Below, piece by piece: positions 53,212 to 62,628 of a stretch of 64,000 nt of DNA; the stretch's first letter is position 1, and every line of letters begins with the position of its first letter. The stretch lies in assembly GCF_900109915.1 (NCBI RefSeq), contig NZ_FOBU01000002.1:575170-639169 (forward strand), read 5' to 3'. The translations under genes were made by a program, and so were the position numbers. The DNA comes from Luteibacter sp. UNCMF331Sha3.1. GTDB lineage: Bacteria > Pseudomonadota > Gammaproteobacteria > Xanthomonadales > Rhodanobacteraceae. A model generated the notes under the pieces. The model did no database searches, was not told the DNA's origin, and worked only from the letters and a program-made list of their open reading frames with translations.

Positions 53212-55950
53212 TCACAGCAGGATCGTCGGCAGCGACAGCAGGTCGACCACGAGTCCATCGTGATCTGACGAGCCGATCGCCTTCTTCACGCCCGTTTCCG
53301 TCGCCGAATCGTCCAGCGTCTGCACCGGAGCATCGAGGTTGCCGCGACCGTACTGCATCTGCAGGAACAGGCCGCGCGCCACGGTGTTGAGCAGCGCGTG
53401 GTCCAGCACCTGGTGCGTCGGCACCTGGCGCGGGCTCTGGCCCTGCACGTTGCCGAAGTTCTCGGTGAACAGGAACGAGTAGCGATCCTGCGCGGGCACC
53501 GATTCCACGGCGTTCCACAGCGACGGCCTGACCAGGTTCCTGCCGAGCTTCAGCAGGTTCTGGCTGTCGTCGTAACGGCCCGAGATCAGGCCGACCACGT
53601 CGGTGAAGCCATCGCTGAACTGGTACGCGTTGAAGTCGCCGACGACGAGCAGCGGCGCCAGCAGGTTCTTCCGGTCCGTCTGCAACGCCTGGACCTGCGT
53701 CGCGAGCGACTTCGCCTGGAGGAAGCGCTTCTCGCGGTCACGCTCGGCTGTGGGGCCGGTCTTGTCGACGTTCTGACGCGCCTTCGGATGCACCGCGATC
53801 ACGTTCACGCGCATGCGGCCGATGACCGACGGCACGTCCGCCGTGAGCAACAGCGGCGGGTGATCGTGCACGAACGCGGTCGCGCCCTGGTCCTGCCAGG
53901 TTTCGTCGGCGCCGAGCTGACGCACGTCGAGCACGCGCACGCGGTCCGTGCGCACGAGGAAGCCGACGTTGATGCCGCTGGGATCGTGTCCCGGCTGCAG
54001 GAACGCCTCGTACTGCACCGGATAATCGTCGCCGAGCTGCTTCGCCAGACCCTGCAGCACCTGCAGGCTCTTCACCTCTTCGACGGAGAGGATGTCCGGC
54101 AGCCTCAGCACGCTGCCCACGTACGCGGACAGGCGCTGCGTCTTCAGCTTCACCTCGTCGGCGGTGGGTTCCTTGTCGCCGCCGCTGCAGGTGAACGTCG
54201 TGTTGAATTCCGTATCGCAGAAGCGTTCGGTATTCAGCGCGCCGACGCGTGTGGCGTAGAACGGACGGGCGTCGACCGGGCGGGGCAGCACGGCCGCCTT
54301 CCTGATGTCGATCTTCGTCGGAATGAAGGTATACGCACCGAACGCATAGGACATGACGCCCTCGGCACGGAATGTCGTGCCCGCGTTGTACGGCGTGTTG
54401 GCCGCGACCGCTCCGAAGTCCGCCGTGTTCATCTTGAACACCTGCGGGTTGCCCGACCAGTTCGGCAGGGTCACGCCGTCCGGCACCGGCACCGTATAGC
54501 GCACGCCCGGCTCGCGCAGCGACCGCTTGCCGTTGGCGGTGACGTACACCTCGGCGAAGGGCTCGTTGCTGAAGCGCAGGTTGCCGGTGGTGATCATGCC
54601 GTTGTCGATCGACACGCGCATGCCGACGTAGCACTGGAAGTTCGTCTCGCCGCAGGACAGCGCGTCCGGATCGGACGAGGGCACATCATTGCCGAAGACG
54701 ATCGCCTTGGGCAGCTTTGCGCCGCGCATCGTGGTCGCGATCGTCGCGTTCTTCAGCTCGGGGAGGCTGAAGTAGTTGTCGACCGTCGCCTCGACGTCGA
54801 CCTTATCGCCGGCCTTCACCGTCGGTGCGGTGCCGGTGAAGACATAGATGCCGTTCGACGTCAGGCGGTCCGCATCCGCGCGGTCGTCCGGCGTCTGCAT
54901 CGTGAAGCCGGCCGGCCCCACCGCGGTGACGATGTTGCCGCGGGTGGCGACCCGCTTGCCGAGCAGGGGCGACACCTGGCCGCGACCCGTGACCTGCCAG
55001 ATCTCCGCCGCGACGGGAATCTGGTTGAGGATCGCGCCGATCGCGGACGCCTTGGCGATGGCGACGCCGCCACCGGTGGCGTTCGTCAGGTTCACGCGGA
55101 ACGCCTTGTCCGGCCCGGCGGCGGTCGCGCCGTGCACGGTGACGTCGACGTTCGCGCTGGTGCTGCCGGCGGGAATCGTTACGGTGGTGTCGACCGCGTC
55201 GTAGTCGCCCGCGGCGACCGTGGCGGTGTCGTCGGCGGTCGCCGCGTGCACGGTGACGTCGGTGTTGGCGGGCTCGCTCAGCGTGATGGCGAAGGGCACC
55301 TGCTGGTCTTCGCCATTGCGCACGGTGACGGTGGCATCGGCGATCGACAGACTGAGGCCGAGCGCGGCGCACGACGACGTGCTGGCGCGCGGTGCGGTTG
55401 GGGCCACCTTGACCCAGTCGGCCGAATTGTCGCCCGTCGACTGCGGCAGACCGGCGCCCGTCGTGCGGCGCGCGTAACCCTGGTCCGCGTTGGCGCTGCC
55501 GAGGGTGGCCAGCGGCGTGCCGAGCTTATAGGCGGAGCCGGCGCTCAGGCCGACCTGGTCGATGGCCGTGCCGGAGGCGTCAAGCAGGGCCATGCCGCCA
55601 TCGTCGGTGACGCCGGTGTTGTACTTGACGTCCGGAACGACGCTGCCCGAATAGCCGGAGGTGGCGCCGTTCGCCAGCAGCAGGAAGCAGCCCGGCGCGA
55701 TCGTGGTGCCCGCCGGCAGCGTCGCACGCGTGCCGGTCGTGCCCGACGCGTTGGAGGCGTTGAGCTTGTAGCCGGAGACGTCCAGCGGGGCGGTGCCGGT
55801 GTTCTGCAGCTCGACGAACTCGTCGTTGCCGCCGGCGGGACCGCGGACGCGGAACTGCGTGATGGAAAGGTCGGCCGCCTGCAGCGGAAGGACGGCGGTA
55901 AGTCCAGCCAGCGCTGCCCAGAGGGCGCGCCGTGTCGTGGTCGAACGCAT
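53212..55950 (-). CDS. Secreted ExeM/NucH-like endonuclease
   Basis: Exported nuclease of 912 residues. Signal peptide (about 1-26, ending LQAAD). Order: lamin-tail-like domain (about 27-180; ITQFRVRGPAGGNDEFVELQ), a Calx-beta-like region (about 205-295), an OB-fold (about 318-410; GKRVATRGNIVTAVGPAGFT) and a C-terminal endonuclease/exonuclease/phosphatase domain (about 580-905) with ILSVEEVKS, VVGDFNAYQFSDG and IGSSDHDGLVVDL. This matches ExeM/NucH-type extracellular DNases. No GlyGly-CTERM sorting tail is seen. AAGGGG lies nine bases before the ATG at 55950. Likely degrades extracellular DNA. Confidence 0.88.
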   Translation of the reverse strand: MRSTTTRRALWAALAGLTAVLPLQAADLSITQFRVRGPAGGNDEFVELQNTGTAPLDVSGYKLNASNASGTTGTRATLPAGTTIAPGCFLLLANGATSGYSGSVVPDVKYNTGVTDDGGMALLDASGTAIDQVGLSAGSAYKLGTPLATLGSANADQGYARRTTGAGLPQSTGDNSADWVKVAPTAPRASTSSCAALGLSLSIADATVTVRNGEDQQVPFAITLSEPANTDVTVHAATADDTATVAAGDYDAVDTTVTIPAGSTSANVDVTVHGATAAGPDKAFRVNLTNATGGGVAIAKASAIGAILNQIPVAAEIWQVTGRGQVSPLLGKRVATRGNIVTAVGPAGFTMQTPDDRADADRLTSNGIYVFTGTAPTVKAGDKVDVEATVDNYFSLPELKNATIATTMRGAKLPKAIVFGNDVPSSDPDALSCGETNFQCYVGMRVSIDNGMITTGNLRFSNEPFAEVYVTANGKRSLREPGVRYTVPVPDGVTLPNWSGNPQVFKMNTADFGAVAANTPYNAGTTFRAEGVMSYAFGAYTFIPTKIDIRKAAVLPRPVDARPFYATRVGALNTERFCDTEFNTTFTCSGGDKEPTADEVKLKTQRLSAYVGSVLRLPDILSVEEVKSLQVLQGLAKQLGDDYPVQYEAFLQPGHDPSGINVGFLVRTDRVRVLDVRQLGADETWQDQGATAFVHDHPPLLLTADVPSVIGRMRVNVIAVHPKARQNVDKTGPTAERDREKRFLQAKSLATQVQALQTDRKNLLAPLLVVGDFNAYQFSDGFTDVVGLISGRYDDSQNLLKLGRNLVRPSLWNAVESVPAQDRYSFLFTENFGNVQGQSPRQVPTHQVLDHALLNTVARGLFLQMQYGRGNLDAPVQTLDDSATETGVKKAIGSSDHDGLVVDLLSLPTILL

Positions 55951-56095
55951 TCGATGATCCCCTTCGAGTCGTTGAGTGTGTGCGACCCGAAGTACCGCGC
56001 TCCCAGCGCGATCTTCCCCCTGCGGGCCCACTCGCGGAGTGTGCCCCAGGGATATGACAGCGGGATGTGACAGATCCGGCGACTTTCGTCCGCCG

Positions 56096-56734
56096 TCAGG
56101 CGGGCTTCTGCTTCGTGCCGAAGATCTTGTCGCCGGCGTCGCCGAGGCCGGGCAGGATGTAGCCCAGCTCGTTCAGGTGGTCGTCGATCGAGGCCACGTA
56201 GATCTCGATGTCCGGGTGCGCCGCCTCGATGCGCTTGAGGCCCTCGGGCGCGGCCACGAGGAACAGGCCCTTGATCTTCTTCGCGCCGGCGGCCTTGAGC
56301 ATGTCCACCGTGGCGACCAGCGTGCCGGCCGTGGCGAGCATGGGGTCGACGATGATGGCCGTGCGCTCGTCCATGCCGCCGCTGAGCTTCTCGTAGTACG
56401 CGACCGGTTCGAGCGTCTCTTCGTCGCGCTGGAGGCCGACCACGCTCACCTTCGCGGCGGGGATCATCTCGAGCACACCGGTGAGCATGCCGAGGCCGGC
56501 ACGCAGAATCGGCACGATCGTGACCTTCTTGCCCTTGATGTGGGTGACCTCGACCGGACCGGCCCAGCCGTCGATCGTCTTGCACTCGGTCTCCATGTCG
56601 GCCGTCGCCTCGTACGTCAGCAGCATGGCCACTTCGGATGCCAGCTCGCGGAATTCCTTGGTGCTGATGCCGGCGCGGCGCATCAGGCCCAGCTTGTGCT
56701 GGATGAGCGGGTGGCGGACTTCGACGATCTTCAT
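56096..56734 (-). CDS. upp: Uracil phosphoribosyltransferase
   Basis: Salvages uracil with PRPP to UMP. The 212 residues show [37 protein letters not shown], the PRPP loop [12 protein letters not shown] and the C-terminal [16 protein letters not shown], all diagnostic. Same strand as the ExeM-like gene downstream but 145 bases apart. No uraA-type permease is adjacent. Confidence 0.96.
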   Translation of the reverse strand: MKIVEVRHPLIQHKLGLMRRAGISTKEFRELASEVAMLLTYEATADMETECKTIDGWAGPVEVTHIKGKKVTIVPILRAGLGMLTGVLEMIPAAKVSVVGLQRDEETLEPVAYYEKLSGGMDERTAIIVDPMLATAGTLVATVDMLKAAGAKKIKGLFLVAAPEGLKRIEAAHPDIEIYVASIDDHLNELGYILPGLGDAGDKIFGTKQKPA

Positions 56735-56780
56735 GGGCGACGATTCGGTGAGGGCGATGAAGGCATTGTCGCATCACCTG

Positions 56781-56847
56781 GTGGGAGCCAGCCTGCTGGC
56801 GATGGGGGCTCGCGGCGAGCACTCATCGCCAGCAGGCTGGCTCCCAC
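56781..56847. repeat. Family A palindrome, full length
   Basis: GTGGGAGCCAGCCTGCTGGCGATGGG...CATCGCCAGCAGGCTGGCTCCCAC, between the PsiF-like gene end and the upp start. Confidence 0.8.
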
Positions 56848-56857
56848 CCGAAGACGC

Positions 56858-57166
56858 TCAGCCCTTGAGGCAGGTACTCATGAACGCCTTGCGCGCGTCG
56901 CCCTTCAGGCTCTTCGCGGAAGCGTCCTTGTTGCACGAGGTCATCTTCTGCTGCTGCGTCGTCTTCGCGGGCTGTTCGCCCTTGAGGCAGCTGCTCATGA
57001 AGGTCTTGCGGTCGTCCCCCTGCTTGCCGGTCGCCTGCGTGTTGCAGGTGCTCATGCGTTGTTGCTGGGGGGTCAGGTCTTTCTTCGCGGGCGCGTCCTG
57101 CGCGGCGAGGCTGGCGCAGGTAGCGAGAAGGGACATGGCGCAAAGGACACGAAGCTGCGTAAGCAT
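56858..57166 (-). CDS. PsiF repeat-containing protein
   Basis: Exported protein of 102 residues: signal peptide (about 1-22, ending SLAAQ), then two PsiF repeats, QQQRMSTCNTQA...KTFMSSCLKG and QQQKMTSCNKDA...KAFMSTCLKG, each with two Cys that could form a disulfide. PsiF of E. coli is phosphate-starvation induced; its function is unknown. No pho box was identified here. Confidence 0.88.
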   Translation of the reverse strand: MLTQLRVLCAMSLLATCASLAAQDAPAKKDLTPQQQRMSTCNTQATGKQGDDRKTFMSSCLKGEQPAKTTQQQKMTSCNKDASAKSLKGDARKAFMSTCLKG

Positions 57167-57270
57167 GGCGAACCTCTACGTGACGCCGGTCAGTCCGGCC
57201 GGTGGAGCTTAGCGCGATCGGTGTCCCCTCACCGTACGTGGCGAAAAGCCAACGTCACCGGCCCCCTCAC

Positions 57271-57300
57271 CGTCATCCCGGCGAACGCCGGGATCCACGG
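57271..57300. repeat. Family B palindrome, copy 3
   Basis: CGTCATCCCGGCGAACGCCGGGATCCACGG, hairpin CCCGGCG/CGCCGGG, between the aminotransferase end and the PsiF-like start. Same family as 29712 and 29771. Confidence 0.75.
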
Positions 57301-57323
57301 CGATTTCGTGCGACGACGACCGA

Positions 57324-58826
57324 TCAGGCCGCCTTCTCGGTCGACGCGCTGCGGCGCGGACCTTCCTTCAGTGCGTGGCGGATCTCTTCCACGATCAGGT
57401 CGACCTCGGCGCTGGTGACGCGGAAGTGCGGGGTGAAGCGCAGCGAATTGACGCCGCCGTGGATCACGCCGATGCCGCGCTCGCGCATGTATTCCTCGGT
57501 GGAACCCTCGCCGAAGCACTTGAACTCCGACGACAGTTCGCACGAGAAGAGCAGGCCGGTGCCCTGCACCTTGGTGATCAGTCCACCGAGTTCGCCCTTG
57601 AGCGCCTCGATCTTCTCCACGAACTCCCGGCCGCGCTCGCGGATGTTGGTGCGCACCTCGTCGGTGAGCTCGCCGAGCGTGGCGAGCGCGACGTCGAGCG
57701 CGCGCGGGTTGGCGGTCATCGTGTTGCCGTAGATGCCTTTGCGATACAGGCCCGCCACCTGATCCGACACCGCCAGCACCGACAGCGGGTACTGCCCGGC
57801 GTTGAGCGCCTTCGAGAAGGTTTCCATGTCCGGCGCGTCGAGCGATTCGAAGCCCGGGTAATCCACGATCGACAGCACGCCGTGCGCGCGCAGGCCCGCC
57901 TGGATGGAGTCGACGAGCAGCAGCGTGCCGTGGTCGCGGGTCAGTTCGCGCGCGGCGGCGTAGAACTCCGGCGTGACGGCCCGGCCCGGGTCGCCTTCGC
58001 CCATCACCGGCTCCAGGAACATGGCCTCGATGAACCAGCCCTGCCGGTCGGCCTCGGCGAACGCGGCCTTCAGCTGCGCGACGTTGTACGGCTCGACGGT
58101 GATGAGGCTGTCTTCGCTGCGGTAGCTGGCGAGGTGCTGCTGATAATTGCGGCGCGACGAGTCCGAATACAGCGCAGGGCGCTCGGTCCGGCCATGGAAC
58201 GCGCCCTTCACCGCCAGGCGCTTGATCGTGCGGCCCGCGTGGCGTGCACCCGGGTCGGTCATCAGGCGCGCGTTGACGTCGGCGACGCGGCCCGCGAGCG
58301 TGACGGATTCCGAACCGGAATTGAGGAACATGAAATGCGTGTACGGGCTGGCGCCACGCGTGCGGCCGAGCTCCTTGCGCAGGGCCTCGCACAGGCGAAG
58401 CTGCGACACGCTCGCCGTCATCACGTTGGCCATCACCTGCGGACGCGCCATCGCGTCGAGGATGGCGTCCGGGTTGTGGCCGAAGCCGAGCATGCCGTAG
58501 CCGCCGTCGTCGTGGATCACGGCACCCTTCAGCGTGACGATCCACGGACCGCGCGCGGCGGCGGGAACGTAGGGATTCACGCCATCGTCGGGATAGAAGT
58601 TCACCAGACCGCACTGCAGGTCCTGGAGCTGGTCCGCCTCGTCCTTGCGCAGGAAGTCGGCCATGTCGGCGCGCAATGCCCGATGCACGGCGACGGCTTC
58701 TTCCACCGCGCGTCGCAGCGACGCGTCGTGGGTGGCGAAGCGCTCGATGGACGTGTCGGGAAGGCCCCGTGTACGCGGCGTGCCGCCGAAGTCGCGCAGT
58801 TCGCGCAGGTGAGCCATGACGTCCAT
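57324..58826 (-). CDS. Class III PLP-dependent aminotransferase
   Basis: Enzyme of 500 residues with the class III fold: HFMFLNSGSESVTLAGRVAD, AVKGAFHGRTERPALYSDSS, LLLVDSIQAGLRAHG and the PLP Lys in METFSKALNAGQYPLS. The usual DEVQ reads DSIQ. About 50 residues longer than ornithine or acetylornithine aminotransferases at the N-terminus. The ATG at 58826 has GAGGA about seven bases upstream. Substrate not evident; lysine-epsilon or ornithine/GABA-type amines are candidates by fold. Divergent from the ABC operon. Confidence 0.85.
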   Translation of the reverse strand: MDVMAHLRELRDFGGTPRTRGLPDTSIERFATHDASLRRAVEEAVAVHRALRADMADFLRKDEADQLQDLQCGLVNFYPDDGVNPYVPAAARGPWIVTLKGAVIHDDGGYGMLGFGHNPDAILDAMARPQVMANVMTASVSQLRLCEALRKELGRTRGASPYTHFMFLNSGSESVTLAGRVADVNARLMTDPGARHAGRTIKRLAVKGAFHGRTERPALYSDSSRRNYQQHLASYRSEDSLITVEPYNVAQLKAAFAEADRQGWFIEAMFLEPVMGEGDPGRAVTPEFYAAARELTRDHGTLLLVDSIQAGLRAHGVLSIVDYPGFESLDAPDMETFSKALNAGQYPLSVLAVSDQVAGLYRKGIYGNTMTANPRALDVALATLGELTDEVRTNIRERGREFVEKIEALKGELGGLITKVQGTGLLFSCELSSEFKCFGEGSTEEYMRERGIGVIHGGVNSLRFTPHFRVTSAEVDLIVEEIRHALKEGPRRSASTEKAA

Positions 58827-58869
58827 AACCGATCCTCAAAAACGATGACGCGGCACTAGCTGTGGTCCG

Positions 58870-58909
58870 ATCCCTTAAGAGGCCGCTAAGTATCTATATG
58901 TAAAGGGAT
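58870..58909. promoter_or_regulatory. AT-rich divergent promoter region with inverted repeat
   Basis: ATCCCTT (58870-58876) and AAGGGAT (58903-58909) are perfect inverted repeats 26 bases apart, enclosing the AT-rich TATCTATATG. Position upstream of the aminotransferase gene suggests a promoter or operator; no factor can be named. Confidence 0.35.
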
Positions 58910-59040
58910 TATTGGCCGAGGATAGCATGCGCTTTTTGGCCGCGTAACCCCCGGGTGACGGTTGTCACATCCGCACAATGACGGACGCGACTGCCGCCAA
59001 GGGGTTGCACGCGTTTATGTTGCGACGCAAGGGAGGGCAC

Positions 59041-59952
59041 ATGAACGAAGACACTCGCATCGCAAGGCTTTCGGGCGTTCGCAAACGCTACGGAACGATC
59101 GTCGCACTCGACGGCATCGACCTCGACATCCACCGTGGCGAACTGGTGGCGTTGCTGGGTCCGAACGGGGCCGGCAAGAGCACGAGCATCGGCCTGTTGC
59201 TGGGTCTCCAGCGCGCCGACGAAGGCGACGTGACGCTGTTCGGCGGCGATCCGCAGGATATCGCGACGCGGCGTCGCATCGGCGTCATGCTGCAGGCGGC
59301 GACACTGCCGGCCACGCTGAAGATCGGCGAACTGCTCCGGCTGACCGCCAGTTACTACCCCGCACCGCGCGATCTGGCGGAATGCGCGGGGATCGCGGGC
59401 GTGACCGATCTCCTTGGCCGTCGCTACGGCGACCTCTCCGGCGGGCAACAGCGCCGCGCCCAGTTCGCGATGGCGATCGTCGGCAGGCCGGACCTGCTGT
59501 TCCTCGACGAGCCGACCGTCGGCATGGACATCGACGCGCGCCAGTCGCTGTGGGCGGCCATCCGTCGCATGCTGCACGAAGGCTGCGCGGTGGTGCTCAC
59601 CACGCACTACCTCGAGGAAGCCGAAGCGCTCGCGGATCGTGTCTGCGTCATCGCGAAGGGGCGGGTGGTGTCGCAAGGCAGCGTCGACGCCCTGCGCGCG
59701 CACGTCGCGCTGCGCCGGATCCGCTGCGTCACGACGCTGGAGGCCGGGACCGTCGCGGCATGGCCGGATGTCGTCAAGGTGGATGCGCAGCAGGGGCGCC
59801 TCGCGATCGCCACCCCCCGTGCCGAAGCCGTCGTTCGGCGTCTCCTGGAGGCCGACCCGGCGCTTGCCGATCTCGAAGTGCAGCGTGCCGGCCTCGCCGA
59901 AGCGTTTCAGGAAATCACCCGCGAATCCGCCATCGTGGAGGAGGCCGCATGA
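59041..59952 (+). CDS. ABC transporter ATP-binding protein
   Basis: ATPase of an ABC-2 type exporter, 303 residues. Walker A GPNGAGKST, Q-loop MLQAATLP, signature LSGGQQRRAQFAM, Walker B LLFLDEPTVGMD and H-loop TTHYLEEAEALADR. The 'EEAEALADR' region resembles drug/antibiotic-type exporters (DRA family). GGGAGGG sits about six bases before the ATG at 59041. Overlaps the permease gene by four bases. Confidence 0.92.
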   Translation: MNEDTRIARLSGVRKRYGTIVALDGIDLDIHRGELVALLGPNGAGKSTSIGLLLGLQRADEGDVTLFGGDPQDIATRRRIGVMLQAATLPATLKIGELLRLTASYYPAPRDLAECAGIAGVTDLLGRRYGDLSGGQQRRAQFAMAIVGRPDLLFLDEPTVGMDIDARQSLWAAIRRMLHEGCAVVLTTHYLEEAEALADRVCVIAKGRVVSQGSVDALRAHVALRRIRCVTTLEAGTVAAWPDVVKVDAQQGRLAIATPRAEAVVRRLLEADPALADLEVQRAGLAEAFQEITRESAIVEEAA

Positions 59953-60728
59953 CCACCATCGACCGTATCGCCCATCCCGTCATGCGTCCCGCCCGCGTCG
60001 TCGCCGCCTACGTCGAGGAAGCGCGCGCGGAATGCCTGCGCTACCTGCGCAACCCCGGGTTCCTGCTGCCGACGCTGCTGTTCCCGTCCGTGTTCTACCT
60101 CATGTTCGGCGTGTTCCTCGGGCATGCCAACGGACCCGACGCACCGAAATACCTGCTGGCCTCGTATGGAACCTTCGGCGTGATGGCGCCGGGCCTCTTC
60201 GGCTTCGGCGTATCGCTGGCGCTGGAGCGCGACACCGGTCTGCTCACGCTGAAGCGCGCCCTGCCGATGCCGCCGGGTGCCTATCTCCTCGGCAAGATGT
60301 GCATGGCGCTGCTGGTGGTGGCGATCGTCGCGATCATCATGCTCTGCCTCGCGCTGTTCCTTGGCGGCGTGCATCTGCCGCCGTCGCGCATCGCGACGTT
60401 CTTCGTGCTCGAGGTGCTCGGCGTCCTGCCGTTCGCCGCGCTGGGCCTGTTCATCGCCACGCTGGTGAAGGGGCAGGGCGCGCCGGGCGTCGTCAACCTC
60501 GTCTACCTGCCGATGGCCTTCCTGTCGGGCCTGTGGTTTCCGCTGTCGATCATGCCGGGATTCCTGCAGGCGATCGCGCCGCTCTGGCCCGCGTACCATC
60601 TCAATCGCCTGGCGCTCGGCGCGGTGGGGCTGGGCGATGGCGTCGTGTGGACGCACGTCGCGGCGCTCGCGGGTTACACGGTGGCGTTCGTGCTGATCGC
60701 CGCGCGTCGCCTGCGTCGGCACGGTTGA
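59949..60728 (+). CDS. ABC-2 type permease
   Basis: Membrane partner of the preceding ATPase, 259 residues with about six helices: FLLPTLLFPSVFYLMFGVFL, FGVMAPGLFGFGVSLALERD, LLVVAIVAIIMLCLALFLGG, FVLEVLGVLPFAALGLFIA, VYLPMAFLSGLWFPLSIMPG and a C-terminal helix. Typical ABC2_membrane layout. Substrate unknown. The ATGA overlap with the ATPase indicates coupling. Confidence 0.9.
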   Translation: MTTIDRIAHPVMRPARVVAAYVEEARAECLRYLRNPGFLLPTLLFPSVFYLMFGVFLGHANGPDAPKYLLASYGTFGVMAPGLFGFGVSLALERDTGLLTLKRALPMPPGAYLLGKMCMALLVVAIVAIIMLCLALFLGGVHLPPSRIATFFVLEVLGVLPFAALGLFIATLVKGQGAPGVVNLVYLPMAFLSGLWFPLSIMPGFLQAIAPLWPAYHLNRLALGAVGLGDGVVWTHVAALAGYTVAFVLIAARRLRRHG

Positions 60729-60734
60729 AGTAGC

Positions 60735-61925
60735 ATGGCGATTCACGTGACGGGGGGTACGTCGACGATGCGCTCGTGGTTCCGGCCCGCGCCGGGTTCG
60801 CTCTGGAATCGCTTTCGCGATCAGCCGCGGCTGCGCGTCGCCAGCCTGTTCCATCTGGTCTGGACGGTGTACGTCTTCGCCGATCTCGTCTTCCGCAACG
60901 ACATCGGACCGTACTGGATCGTCGCGACGGCGCTGTCGTTCCCGGTGTTCCTGGTGCTCTACGCGCAGGCCTACCTGCGGCCGCTCGGGCAGGTGCACTG
61001 GTACGCGCTCGCGGTGGCCCTGCTCGGCTACGCCACGCTGCACTTCAACGCCAGCGGCGGCGGATGCTATGTGATCTACGCCTGCGCGATGATGGGTTTC
61101 GAGGGCGCGCCGCGCCGTTGCATCGTGAGCATGGCGGGCATCATCGCCGGTTTCCTCGGCATGGCGTGGTTCGTCGCCGGGTGGCCGTTCGCCGCGATGG
61201 CGACGGTCGCGTTCATCGCGTTCGGCGTGGGCACCATCAACGTCGTCTACCGCTTCAACGCGCAGCGCGACGCCGAGCTGAAACTCTCCCACGACGAAAT
61301 CCGTCGCCTCGCCGCGACGGCCGAGCGCGAGCGCATCGGCCGCGACCTGCACGACCTGCTCGGCCACACGCTGTCGCTGATCGCGCTGAAACTGGAGCTG
61401 TCGCGCCGACTGGTCGATCGCGACCCCGTCGCTGCGCGCCGGGAAATGGAAGAGGCGGAACAGGTCGCACGCCACGCCCTGGCCGAGGTGCGGTCGGCGG
61501 TCACCGGTATCCGTGCGTCCGGCGTGATCGCGGAACTCGCGGCGGCCCGCCTGCTGCTGAACACGTCGATGATCGAGTTCACCTACGGCGACACCGTGCC
61601 CGACGTGCCCGTGCGCATCGACAACGAACTCGCGCTCGTCCTGCGCGAGGCCATCACCAACATCCAGCGCCACGCCGGCGCGACGTTCGCCGAGGTGCGC
61701 ATCACGGTGGACGCGCACGCGTGCGTCATGACCGTCGTCGACAACGGTCGCGGCATCGCCGGCGGGGAAGGCAATGGCATCTGCGGGATGCGCGAGCGCG
61801 TTCGCGCGCTCGGCGGTACGATCGCATTCGATCCCGCCGCTTCGAAAGGCACCACGTTGCGCATCCACATCCCGTTGCGGGCAGACGACCGCGCCCTGCC
61901 GGCTCCCGCGGAGCGCATCGCATGA
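60735..61925 (+). CDS. Sensor histidine kinase, DesK/NarL-partner type
   Basis: Membrane kinase of 396 residues. Five or six N-terminal helices (about 36-175) without a large periplasmic loop, as in DesK. Cytosolic HisKA_3 domain with [20 protein letters not shown] (His206), then the ATPase domain (N box [13 protein letters not shown] boxes VVDNGRGI and [11 protein letters not shown]). It starts six bases after the permease; a second ATG at 60768 is possible. It overlaps its response regulator by four bases. Membrane-fluidity or envelope stress is a plausible signal (inference). Confidence 0.9.
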   Translation: MAIHVTGGTSTMRSWFRPAPGSLWNRFRDQPRLRVASLFHLVWTVYVFADLVFRNDIGPYWIVATALSFPVFLVLYAQAYLRPLGQVHWYALAVALLGYATLHFNASGGGCYVIYACAMMGFEGAPRRCIVSMAGIIAGFLGMAWFVAGWPFAAMATVAFIAFGVGTINVVYRFNAQRDAELKLSHDEIRRLAATAERERIGRDLHDLLGHTLSLIALKLELSRRLVDRDPVAARREMEEAEQVARHALAEVRSAVTGIRASGVIAELAAARLLLNTSMIEFTYGDTVPDVPVRIDNELALVLREAITNIQRHAGATFAEVRITVDAHACVMTVVDNGRGIAGGEGNGICGMRERVRALGGTIAFDPAASKGTTLRIHIPLRADDRALPAPAERIA

Positions 61926-62524
61926 TCCGTGTCTTGCTCGCGGAGGATCAGGCGATGGTTCGGGGCGCGCTCACCGCGTTGCTCAACCTCGAGCCCGACA
62001 TCGAGGTGCTGGGCTCCGCCGCCGACGGGGAAACCGCGTGGCGCGAACTCCAGCGCCTGAAACCGGACGTGCTCGTCACCGACATCGAGATGCCCGGGCT
62101 CACGGGGCTGGAGCTCGCGCAGCGCATCCGCCGTCACGAGCTGCCGATGAAGGTGATCATCGTCACCACCTTCGCGCGGCCGGGTTTCCTGCGGCGCGCG
62201 CTCGATGCGGGCGTGGGCGGCTACCTGCTCAAGGACGCCCCGGCGGAGGGGCTCGCCGAAGCGCTGCGCACGGTGCACCGGGGCGGACGTGCCATCGATC
62301 CGCAGCTGGCGCTCGAAGCATGGTCCGACGCCGATCCCCTGAACGACCGGGAGCGTCAGGTCCTGCGGCTGGCCGGCGAGGGGCACTCCGCCAGCGACAT
62401 CGGCACGCAGCTCAACCTCTCGCACGGGACGGTACGCAACTACCTGTCCGAGGCCATCGGCAAGCTCGGCGCGGCCAACCGCATCGAGGCATACCGCCTG
62501 GCCCGGCAGAAAGGCTGGCTCTGA
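61922..62524 (+). CDS. NarL/DesR-type response regulator
   Basis: Protein of 200 residues: receiver domain ([14 protein letters not shown]; Asp54 in VTDIEMPG; Lys in LLKDAPAEG) and a LuxR-type helix-turn-helix ([40 protein letters not shown]). It is the cognate partner of the upstream kinase and probably controls this ABC operon, as in DesKR-like exporter operons (inference). Confidence 0.93.
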   Translation: MIRVLLAEDQAMVRGALTALLNLEPDIEVLGSAADGETAWRELQRLKPDVLVTDIEMPGLTGLELAQRIRRHELPMKVIIVTTFARPGFLRRALDAGVGGYLLKDAPAEGLAEALRTVHRGGRAIDPQLALEAWSDADPLNDRERQVLRLAGEGHSASDIGTQLNLSHGTVRNYLSEAIGKLGAANRIEAYRLARQKGWL

Positions 62525-62628
62525 ACGACGTCGGCGGAAGCGGCCGGGCGTGTCGACGGTCGCGCCGGGGTCCCCCGGCCGCCCCGATGGGCGATAATGC
62601 CCAACCGCTCCGCCGCTCGGCCGTCCCC

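Noticed and set aside
53398-56070. An 890-codon plus-strand open frame opposite the ExeM-like gene
   Set aside because: Low-complexity Arg/Gly/Val composition typical of high-GC antisense frames; the minus strand has clear nuclease motifs.
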